A stretch of 64,000 nucleotides of DNA from Ligula intestinalis (taxonomy: Eukaryota; Platyhelminthes; Cestoda; Diphyllobothriidea; Diphyllobothriidae), in the NCBI GenBank assembly GCA_036362985.1, contig JAYGXS010000010.1, forward strand, positions 3,400,472 to 3,464,471, written 5' to 3'. The notes beneath the pieces were generated by a model, which saw only the letters and a list, made by a program, of their open reading frames with translations, was not told the origin of the DNA and made no database searches. The position numbers and the translations under genes are program-made. Positions 24,501 through 32,372 of this stretch are shown piece after piece. Position 1 is the stretch's first letter. Each line of letters starts with the position of its first letter.

Positions 24501-27500
24501 CATGAGTACACATTCCTTAGCTCAGGGAGTTAGAAGTGATAGACGGGCTGCTTCAACTTAGCTACGACAAGACTTTCACACTAAACTTATTACGATCATT
24601 TTCATCATCCCCCAAAGAAGACGAAGAAGAAGGTTCAAGGATATGGACCGAGTTATATTGGGACTGACGTTTCGGACACTCCCTTGTTTCCATCGTCAGA
24701 CTAACGTGGTGGTTGTTTTTGATTGCCGGGACTGTTTCAACCTCGCTGCATGCCTGTTATTGTATCCATGCTCAGCGCACGAACTTTGACCTGCTTGTTC
24801 GCTGCTGACTGTCCGTGAGCTTGACTGCTGGGTGGCTCGTGCGACCTTTGTCCCCTTTGCGGCTGTCGTAATTGTTGGCAAGTCAGTGCGCTTACTGGCC
24901 TATCCCTCGTCCACCGGCGGACCAATCACTTGTTGCTGCCCGCATGAGTTCATGTCAACCTCGTGTGCGCGGTAACGGTGAGGTAGCGTTCCAAGCTGGT
25001 CACCTGGTCCCTGGCCGACCCCTCTCCTCTCTTCCTCTGATCTCAGTTATACTCCACACTTGTGTCTTCTTCGCCGTCCTGTTTGCCTGGTTTGAACTGA
25101 CTCGAGCCGCTTACGTACCACCTGGTAAGCAGGATGAAGGCCTATGGCTCTGTTAAGTGTGCCAGTCGAAATCAACTTTCCAGCAGAAGTCTAGCCATCT
25201 TGTAATTGGCTCGGCCTATTACCCTTGCATTGTCGAAGGCGAAGGTGTGCTTTTTCTGCCGTACGTGTTCATAGCCCATAGCTTATCCTCGCGGTTGATT
25301 GCGATAGTCCGAAACATCAGTCCCAATATAACTCGGTCCATGTCCTTGAACCTTTTTCTTCGTCTTTTTGGGGGATGATGAAAAAGATGAGATATCTGGA
25401 CCTCAAATCTTTGTATATAGTACATATTACGATGCATTGTGATTGTTGACAAGATGAATAATATTAGTAAACGGGGGAGGAGTATTTTTAATACTGTTGA
25501 CTGCACTTTTCTTGTGCTTTTCATACTATTAGCTTTCTCAAGTGTCATCTTTTTTAAATAATTCAAATCCAGCCCTTCAGGAAAGCGTCTCATGACCTGC
25601 ATGCGTCAATTGCTGGCGAAAAACGAAAGCCTCGGACGTGTCAACGAGGCTGACCGCTTGGCTTCCCTGGAGTCTGAGGCTGCGATGCAGACTACTTGCA
25701 TAGAGGAATTTCTGAAAACTAATCAAGGTAACCATCCTTCACTGGCGACGACGCATATCTTTTAGAACTTGAGTCTGTGCTAGAGGAGTCTTCGTTTGAT
25801 TTGGAGGGCCTCCAAAGTAGCCTCCTTATACTCAAGCAACAACTTTGTCTGGCCGAGTCCCTTCTAGATGAACTCAAGGTGATTCACGTTTTCTTTCTAT
25901 CATATTTGAGTTATCATGCTAACACTGTAATCTACTCCATTCCTATATATTTTAATGAATATCATTGCCGCCTATAGTCAACGTAACAGACAAAATTCGA
26001 ACGTGATACTGATATAGGCATCCAAGGTAAATTTGGAACTTTGCCAGAAATACCTGAGCTATGCATGCTATCAGCCTTTTCAATTAGTGTCGCTTAATAC
26101 TATCAATCCATTCGCTCTCTGAAAGCATGTTCGGTAGGGATTCCTTGTGGGGCCGCCTGGGGATCCTGTGGAGCGCGCCCCTCAGGCTCACGGGCACCTG
26201 GCTTTAGGGCAGAGGACGGATGGGGCATGACAGGAAACAAATTAGATCGCAATATTTCTGCAAAATAAAAAAAGTTACGAGGACAAGTTGGGTCGCGTCC
26301 TCAAACCTTGTTAGAAGACACTGAAATGCGCTTAAATATAATCACTAACCCCCTGCCCAAACAACAGCGAATGCGTGTATGTAGAGGGAATGGGCCTTAC
26401 CTCGGGCGAGGTCATTGAGGTACATTTTCTAGCGGAAACACCAACTAGAAAAAAGGACAACGCAGTACAAATGTGCAAAGATTCTGGGAATCACCCAACT
26501 TAAAATTTGTAAGTAAGTGGTTATTCCCGTGGTTAATTTAAAAGGCTAATTTCGCTTAGTATGGTGACTTAAGCGGTTATTGTATGCGGCGATCTTCGGA
26601 GGACCACTCTGTAGTTCAATGCCTTCATCAAATCCCTGCTGGACCGACGGATGGCGTGTAGAAAACTAGAAGATTGTGGGCAATCCAACCCACTCAAAAC
26701 ATTTAGGTAGGTGGCTATAATACATAAGGACCTTTTGAACACCCCACAAGGAAGCCCTACCGCATGTTCTTATCCAGTGTGCTCCAGAAGTATCTTCATT
26801 TTGCTCAGCTGACAGATATGGCCAAGTTTCTTACTGTTCAATATCGTTTTGTCTAACAAGCAATTCTCTCGTCGCAATGCTTTCTGTTGACTTTCGGATG
26901 ATCGACACATAGTGAACGTTCAGCAACGAGTGTCAATGTCTCCCAGTTTCAACTGTCAAGACAGCAAGCTCTTAGATCAATGGTTAGATCGTTATACTTC
27001 TGATCAAAATGTCACGAGTTGGAGGTGCAGGTGGTGCAGTTGGTTATGAATGGGTGATAACGGTTAATGTGTGTCTCCTTTGTTTTTGCCGGCAATGCTA
27101 TCTGCGACATGATCAGAGAGCAGTAGCAGATACTTATAGCGTATGCACAGGAGTTTGCAGTCATTACTGCAAACATATAACGACAATTAACCGTAATTGC
27201 CTTCTTGCGTGTTGATGGTTTGCTGAAAGGCATGCGGGCTCTGACCTGCTGACCTTCCATCACGCATGGAGGACTCGGGCGTGATGATTGTTCGGCCATC
27301 TGGCCCTCCGGTGTTGGCGTAGGATGACGCGGTGGCCTGTCCGTCCACCAAGTGGCGGCTTGCTTTGGCCAAAATGAGTTTCAGCACCAAATATGGATTT
27401 GGCAAACCGTTGCACTTTTTAATGGATTTGGGGCCCGTGAACCATAACTCGAGTAATTCTCGGCTCACCCGATTGTCACCCGTTGCGAGAATTTCGGTCT

Positions 27501-28777
27501 CATCGAATTTGAGTGTGTGGCCGGGTCTCGTCGAATGAGCCACAACTTGAAATTGTCAGCATTTCGCCACAATGCTGCCGCGTGTTCGGCAATTCGCGTC
27601 TCGAGAAGTCTGCCAGTTTCTTCGGCATAGTTTTTTTGCCCGCAACTGCATCAGATCCGGTAGATGACTCCAGATGTTTTGAGGGCGTGGCAGTTGGTCT
27701 CATTATCTGACGCCTTGTCGTTGCCTCCGACCTGTGTGGGCGGCCAACAGCCTTCGAGACCTTTTTTACGTACGGGATCGCTCGCCAATTTTGGGGTCGG
27801 TGTGACTTTTTTGGCCATCTCGTTTGTCTTCGATAGTGAATCCACGAGGGACCTCGAAAAGTCAGGTGAATCAATGTATTGTCCCAGCGATCGAGTCGTC
27901 TTCTTCTCAATGCTCTCTGCCGCTGTGCGACTGTTGGCAGGGCTCGAGAAGAAGCCTTAAGGTAGAACTGGACGAGTGATTTCCGTTAGCAATCGGTGAA
28001 CTTTCTGTTAGGAGCCATCCTAACCGATTCGCTCGCACGCAGCTCCGGGTGATTCGCTCTCACGACACGCTATCGATCCGCTAACACGCAGCGCATGTGG
28101 TGATACCGCGCAAACTGCGGCCAGGCTTAACACACCAATTGGCTCGCCACTCACTTGAGGACACAATCTGTTTGGTCCGGTCTTGTAACGCTTTGCTTGT
28201 CTTAAATATATGCCGTTCTAGGTATGCTAGTAGACTTTCATTTTTGCACAGTTGCTGTTGTGTTCTCCTTGGGAATTCAAACAAGGTGTAATTGGATGGT
28301 AACGTTTAGACTTGTGGCAACATTATACCACATTCATGGAAACAATGGATCGTATTTATTTTCAACCTCAATCCCTTCATTGTGTAATAAAGACAGAGTG
28401 GCACAGGAAACTTTGAACCTGTTTTGTCCGCAAAAAGGACCAACCTACAAAGTCTTTCTTTCTTTCTTTTTTCACAGAGGGAATATGAAGTGCATTGTCC
28501 CGGCCAGGTAGATGCCCTGATTGAGGCCGCTCTCACTGACCTCAGCCAGCTACAGGAGGAGGTTCCTGAAAACGAACCCGAGTCTCTTGACGTCGTCAGT
28601 GGTGACGCTGCCGATCGGCTGTTGCAGGAGAAGGAGGGCGAAAAGGAAGAAGAAGAAGAAGTGGAAGCATACGAAGAAAATTTCAGTCAAGAAAGAGACC
28701 ATGATGATGGCTCTACGTGCAAGCCGGAAGAAAGCGAAGGCGCCCCTTCGCAGGCGGAGTTGACCGAAAATACATAG
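21568..28777 (+). CDS. WTAP: WTAP / Fl(2)d, m6A methyltransferase complex subunit
   Basis: Exons: 21568-21635, 21674-21750, 23024-23124, 23162-23412, an inferred microexon 23510-23517, 25581-25727, 25766-25878, 28478-28777 (TAG). Phases agree throughout and give about 354 aa; human WTAP is 396. WTAP is the coiled-coil adaptor that holds the METTL3-METTL14 writer in nuclear speckles. Direct evidence: LTAWKFSPDR matches the family's LSAWKFTPDS. The next exon KRLMTCMRQLLAKNESLGR matches KKLMAKCRMLIQENQELGR. Exon 25766 (EGLQSSLLILKQQL) matches EGMQSTILVLQQQL. The C-terminal exon is acidic (EKEGEKEEEEEVEAYEE), where relatives have a low-complexity tail. An acceptor (TTTTATTGCAG) lies 3 bp before the ATG, suggesting a 5'UTR intron or spliced-leader addition. 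Three introns are 37-38 bp; the larger ones hold repeats. The N-terminal exons and the microexon are less certain than the core. Confidence 0.85.
22506..22581 (+). ncRNA. Hammerhead ribozyme motif, minimal PLE-type
   Basis: All conserved parts occur in order: stem I strand GACCCA, core CTGATGA, stem II GCCGG...CCGGC with a 34-nt loop, core GAAA, a tiny stem III (AC-ACGT-GT), cleavage triplet GTC at 22572-22574, and stem I return strand TGGGGTC (one bulged G). This is the minimal type I hammerhead with very short stem III described in Penelope-like elements and retrozymes. It lies in WTAP intron 2 in the sense direction. The surrounding element was not delimited. Activity is untested; the long stem II loop is unusual. 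Confidence 0.7.
22851..22915 (+). repeat. Long perfect hairpin in WTAP intron 2
   Basis: TTTTTGTCGGTCTTC at 22860-22874 is exactly complementary to GAAGACCGACAAAAA at 22893-22907, with an 18-nt loop. Outside this CAGTAG pairs with CTACTG, giving arms of about 24 bp. ATTTTCAGTAG also occurs at the end of other repeats (about 32588), so this may be a short inverted-repeat element. It lies about 110 bp upstream of a WTAP acceptor. Confidence 0.8.
23510..23517 (+). other. WTAP: Putative 8-nt microexon of WTAP
   Basis: Exon 23162-23412 ends in phase 2 (GAC AG), while exon 25581 must start in phase 1 (GA AAG CGT) to read the conserved KRLM block, so a segment of length 2 mod 3 is missing. GAGTGTCG, flanked by ATAATAG and gtagaa, supplies it and reads PDRSVGKRLM, against PDSQTGKKLM in human WTAP. 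The acceptor has a weak pyrimidine tract. Other candidates in the 2.1-kb interval cannot be excluded. Confidence 0.45.
23545..23645. mobile_element. Penelope-like element terminal fragment
   Basis: GATGCAATCACTGGAACAAG, then TTTATTTTCCTG, then GAATCCTTGATCATAG matches the termini at 61437-61515 and 39165-39215. It lies between the two copies of the duplicated WTAP exon end. Confidence 0.5.
23650..23738 (+). pseudogene. WTAP: Duplicated 3' end of WTAP exon plus donor
   Basis: About 75-90 bp closely matching 23366-23453: codes KQSFDDLTAWEFSPDR (E replaces K after W) followed by the same donor gtatgttacaaaa. ATAAAACAG just upstream could act as an acceptor. The original exon keeps the complete upstream sequence, so this copy is either inert or an alternative donor-containing fragment. 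Confidence 0.7.
24598..25395 (-). mobile_element. Penelope-like element with inverted termini
   Basis: The ends are inverted copies of about 85 bp: TCATCCCCCAAAGAAGACGA, then GGACCGAGTTATATTGGGAC and a TGACGTTTCGGAC block on the left, mirrored at 25310-25395. Minus-strand translation near 25290-25140 gives, in shifted frames, an AINREDKL segment, ARVIGRANYKMARLLLESW and related blocks, the C-terminal part of a GIY-YIG endonuclease. The same blocks occur in 47657-48783. It sits in the 2.1-kb WTAP intron in antisense. Frameshifts show it is inactive. Confidence 0.7.
24660..24705 (-). ncRNA. Hammerhead-like motif in Penelope terminus
   Basis: Minus strand: CTGACGA, a stem II TGGAAAC/GTGTCC with one mismatch, GAAAC, then GTC. 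Stem I pairing is poor. It probably derives from the ribozyme carried by this family's terminal repeats. Confidence 0.45.
26140..26745 (+). repeat. Interspersed repeat R1, copy 2
   Basis: Lies in the last WTAP intron in sense. It matches 6965-7690 along its length but without the (CAT)n expansion, and ends GGTGGCTATAATACATAAGG. Confidence 0.65.
26950..27025 (+). repeat. tRNA-like SINE fragment
   Basis: GATCAATGGTTAGATCGTTA resembles a tRNA A-box region, followed by CACGAGTTGGAGG where a B-box would be. It is diverged and low in certainty. Confidence 0.25.
27187..27910 (-). mobile_element. Penelope-like element, GIY-YIG C-terminal region
   Basis: The minus strand encodes AHSTRPGHTLKFDETEILAT followed by GDNRVSRELLELWFTGP, nearly the same as the plus-strand copy at 39369-39710. 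Upstream on the minus strand are diverged frames over 27500-27900. The distal end at 27880-27900 carries TTGTCCCAGCGATCGAGTC, the family's terminal motif. It is antisense within the last WTAP intron and broken by frameshifts. Confidence 0.7.
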
Positions 28778-28984
28778 TGTTAGGCGATCTGCTGCTAGGC
28801 AGAATTGTTTGCCTACCGGTCTGACATGTCGCCCCCCCGCCATTTTCTTTCCTCTCTTACCTCCATTTACCACTCAGAACTTGTACAGTTTATCGTTATT
28901 GCCCCACGATTATAAAGAATATAATGTGCTTACAACATACTGAATCCTCTAATGACTTTTATTTAGCTGTTTGATGTCTGTTGC

Positions 28985-29001
28985 TGTCTTCTTCTTCTTC
29001 T

Positions 29002-29035
<34 letters not shown>

Positions 29036-29237
29036 TTTCTTCTTCTTTTTCTTTGTCTTCTTCTTATTCGTCTTCTTTTTTTTCTTCTTTTTCTATTTCT
29101 TCTTTCTTCTTCTTCTTCTTCTTCTTCTTCTTCCTCTTCTATTTCTTCTTCTTTTTTTCTTCTTCTTCTTCTTATTCGTCTTCTTTTTTTTCTTCTTCTT
29201 CTTCTATTTCTTCTTTCTTCTTCTTCGTCTTCTTCTC
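28985..29237 (+). repeat. (CTT)n tract with higher-order repeat
   Basis: About 250 bp of nearly pure CTT, directly after the WTAP 3' region. A ~108-bp unit containing TTATTCGTCTTCTTTTTTT and CTATTTCTTC occurs twice (29064 and 29172), so the tract grew partly by segmental duplication. The poly-Ser, poly-Phe and poly-Leu frames are artefacts. Confidence 0.95.
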
Positions 29238-29414
29238 AGACAGTCAGTTGTCTTGGCGACAGGGCCCATCATGGCGTTCGTTTAAACAAACAATATTTTC
29301 GTTATCTTCTTCTGTAACGGAACTGCTGGGAATGCCCCCCGTTCCCACGGCGAGTCAGTCGCGCAGACAAGCACGCATGCGCGCGTTGACCGCGCTGCAT
29401 AATCCACAGCGTTG

Positions 29415-29700
29415 TGCATTGGTTGTGGCCACAGAGCTCTCGTGAGATCTGATTGGTCCATGTCTGCGAGAAGTTACTCGGCGGTTCTAGGACTCCCTTC
29501 TGGGAGCTGATTGGATAGAATGTAACCAATACCACGTGATACTTGTTCAAAAATTCACGAGTACAACTCGATTTTCCGAAGATCTTTCTTTTCACCATCT
29601 TATCTTTAACCGTAGAGATCTCGTCATATCTGATTGGTTCATGCTTCCTCTTCAAGTGAATCGAACACAACATAGCCCATCTGGACAGACTGCTATAAAT
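29415..29700 (+). promoter_or_regulatory. CCAAT-box cluster with TATA box
   Basis: Five CCAAT or reverse ATTGG motifs lie near 29418, 29452, 29510, 29524 and 29632, followed by CTATAAATAC at about 29693. An AATAAA lies about 400 bp further (30105). TATAAATA is also seen inside Penelope copies (15718, 39820), so this may be the promoter of a mobile element or LTR rather than of a cellular gene. No convincing product follows. Confidence 0.45.
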
Positions 29701-30565
29701 ACACACGGCGGGAATGATTTGTTAGTCTTGAATACATTGTCTTCGCGGCCAATCGTGTTCTCATTCTCTTCCGTGTTCGTGCTTTGGGGGACAACTGGCA
29801 ACGAAGCATGGGTAGTGCCTCTCAGTCGTTGACTGACTGGTTACCCCTCTTCATGCAGGGCTGCTCTCACCCTTCTGAGATCCAATTGTCTGTATGCACA
29901 TGCAATGCCAGTCTTCAGCCAACTACGGTCCCTGCAGCCTGGAAGGCGCTGGCACTTTCTCTCACCTCTGATTCCCTGTTGGTGACTGCGCTCGCGCTCC
30001 CACTGGGTTTCAGGCCCTACTGCGGGTGTCCGAGTAGCTAGGCGGTCACTAGACGGTGGGGGAGAGAGTGATGTGGACCCTAAGCGCGCTTCTCTCCTCA
30101 CTATAATAAATCTGAATGCACTTGAATCTATCACGGTGCGCTAAAAGCCGTGGCTTAGAAGGTTTGCCAACTGACGGGAAAACTCGGGCCCCCTACGTAG
30201 CTGCTCCTTCCGTACGCGTGTGTCTGTGTGTGCGTACGGGAGGAGAGGGAGGACTAAGAGTCAGGCTGCAATGGCTCCCTCTTAATGTGGCCTTTATGGC
30301 TCTCCCGCGCAGTCGGGAGCATACCTAGCGAAATGGCTGTGTCAAGTGTGCGCATGTTGAGTAATAACCGCTCCAGCCATCTACACCCTCCCTCATCCCC
30401 GGTCTTATTGACTTTGTCTTTACACCGAAAACGGAGGTGAGTGGCGAGCGAGTGGGTGGATTCTGTGCGAGTCTGCCTAAACTCCTGTTTTCTCTCGCAC
30501 GAGTTCTCTGCGTTGCTCCTGCTTGCTGTCGCCGCTTTCGTGTTGCTTGCCCAGCTTGCCTCTGT

Positions 30566-30625
30566 GTATGCTGCGGCTTGCTTCAGCGTATGCTGCGGCT
30601 TGCTTCAGCGTTTGCTGCGGCTGTT
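30566..30625 (+). repeat. 22-bp tandem repeat
   Basis: Two exact units of GTATGCTGCGGCTTGCTTCA plus GC and a partial third. It is part of the foldback left arm. Confidence 0.9.
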
Positions 30626-30789
30626 GGAGCACGTGTTGCCCATCGTCGAAATCGACGGGGGAACTGTCGTGTGTGTGTGTATCAGTCTAAGGCTGGGTAA
30701 GGTTATTACCATATTTATTATTTGGGTAATCTGTGCTCTGCTATGTTTGATGACTTGACATGGTTAGTACTTACGATTGAACCCGGCGA

Positions 30790-30840
30790 GGCAGTGACGT
30801 AGTGGTTAGAGCTATACGAGCGTTACCGCATCTGAAAGTG
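30790..30840 (+). repeat. tRNA-like SINE head fragment
   Basis: GCAGTGACGTAGTGGTTAGA is A-box-like and lies inside the foldback element, opposed to the SINE at 31140-31278. Only the first third of a tRNA-like sequence is recognisable. Confidence 0.35.
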
Positions 30841-31139
30841 GAGTTTTTTTCCCACATAAATCTAATGAAATTATAACCAACTAAACGGGTTATTTTAGGA
30901 ATCCAAACGGCTTACCGGATTCCCAAATTCGAATTAGCAAAATTTATGTGCTTTGCTGTCCTGAAACACAGTTATAACTTCGACTGAGAATCCTTTGTTT
31001 AAACACCACGTCATTTTACACGCTATGTAATTACTCTAGTTTTTTACTACGGATCGGCGCCCACCCATCGCATGTTGTTCCCTGGGGCTCTCCCACAGCT
31101 GAACAGCGGGTAGTACTTTAAGCGAAATAGTATTACTGG

Positions 31140-31278
31140 AGACTAAAGTGATCATTCCGGGCTCATTAGTCGTTATCAGCCGGTCATGTCCAGCCCCAAT
31201 GGGTAGCGACCCCCGAGGTCCTGACCCGTGACCTTGTTAACCAGAAGTCCAACACATTAACCACTGCGCCACAGACTC
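31140..31278 (-). repeat. tRNA-derived SINE
   Basis: On +, GCTCATTAGTCGTTATCAGC and then a tRNA-like head in reverse (CCAACACATTAACCACTGCG). It corresponds to the family at 45555-45695 and is inserted inside the foldback element. Confidence 0.6.
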
Positions 31279-31549
31279 GTAGACTTCCCGGTTTCTATCG
31301 GGATACGACAGTTCCCCCGTCGACTTCGACGATGGGCACCGCGTGTTCCAACAAGGCGCAGCAAACGCTGAAGCACTCCCGAAGCAGACGCTGAGACAAG
31401 CTGCACAAAGGCTACGGCAAGCTGAGGCAGCGCAGCGAACTACCGCGAACGAAAACAAGTTTAAAGCAGACTCGCGGATAATCTGCCCACTCGCTCGCTC
31501 GCCACTTCCGTTTCGGGATATCGGGATGAAACAATAATAGATAAGCGCT

Positions 31550-31630
31550 CAGCGGTCGGTAACAGAATTTATTTGTCGCATTGCGTCTTGGGGCTCCCTA
31601 TCGAGCTTCGTCAGCAGTCACTCAACGGCT
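31550..31630. mobile_element. Terminus-like fragment of a Penelope-type element
   Basis: TTTATTTGTCGCATTGCG, then GGGGCTCCCTATCGAGC and TTCGTCAGC repeats the layout of other termini: reverse polyadenylation signal, stem, reverse CTGACGA core. The GAAA core is not preserved, so a functional hammerhead is unlikely. Confidence 0.35.
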
Positions 31631-32008
31631 AGCGTATATTATAGGCAGAAATATATTACCGACAAAGACAACGGGAGATTAGAATGACCCTTTCTGGATC
31701 ATTAGCTTTTAACAAGTGGAGTTTTTGAGCACAGAATAATGTTTATAGTGTATAAATCTTCGACACTTGTCCGCCAGGTTGTCCCCAGTCAAATGAAAAG
31801 GTATACAATAAACAGTTAACTTAAAGCGATGCCTGACGCAAGATTCATTGGTTGGACAGTATGTAAGCCAACAGATGTCACTTGCATTTAATTATAGGGT
31901 CGAAAGCGGCTGTTAATGATTCAATCTGACCTTAAGAAATTTACACTTGGTATCTAAATCGATATTACTATTAATGAGGCTACGTCTAAATGTATTATTT
32001 TCAGAAAT

Positions 32009-32300
32009 TCACGGGGTTTCCCTATTGTAGAGTTGTAAATTTGTGATACGTATGTTCACGATCACCCGGGTTGGATGGTCTTGTCTCCTCACCGCTACCT
32101 TATGTTTGCGCAGAAGCGTTGAAAAAGCATTCACAGTCTGACCAAAATAGACGTCGTCACAAACGGCACATGAATTTTTGTAAGCAATACATTTTCCATC
32201 GATATAGCCCCCCTCCCCCATCCCGTCCCTCTGGCATACAAGCTGCGTGCGCAAGGTTGTTCTGCGTCTTTTGTCCGATATCGGTTTCAGGAAATGCAAA
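32009..32300 (-). mobile_element. Penelope-like GIY-YIG remnant
   Basis: The minus-strand frame reads CIAYKNSCAVCDDVYFGQTV followed by LLRKHKVAVRRQD. This matches the GIY-YIG pattern YKxxCxxCxxVYxGxT....R.HexxAVRR. A short, isolated remnant just upstream of the BLOC1S2 start. Confidence 0.65.
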
Positions 32301-32372
32301 TACATTATTCACGTCTTTTTGATAGTCTTGCAGTCGTATCATCTTCATACATTTTAGCCCCCCCTCCCGACT

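Larger units (their letters stand above)
30437..31509. mobile_element. Foldback element with ~210-240 bp inverted arms
   Basis: The left arm 30437-30680 and right arm 31298-31509 are inverted copies. The outer ends are GTGGCGAGCGAG and CTCGCTCGCTCGCCAC. Inside both arms lie GCGAGTCTGC, CCATCGTCGA and GACGGGGGAACTGTCG. The left arm holds a 22-bp tandem repeat (30566-30625); the right arm has its diverged mirror. The interior contains a SINE. No transposase frame is visible, so it is non-autonomous. Confidence 0.75.

Noticed and set aside
28971..29445. Poly-Phe and poly-Ser frames of 104 and 154 aa
   Set aside because: Translation of the (CTT)n tract; no conserved sequence.
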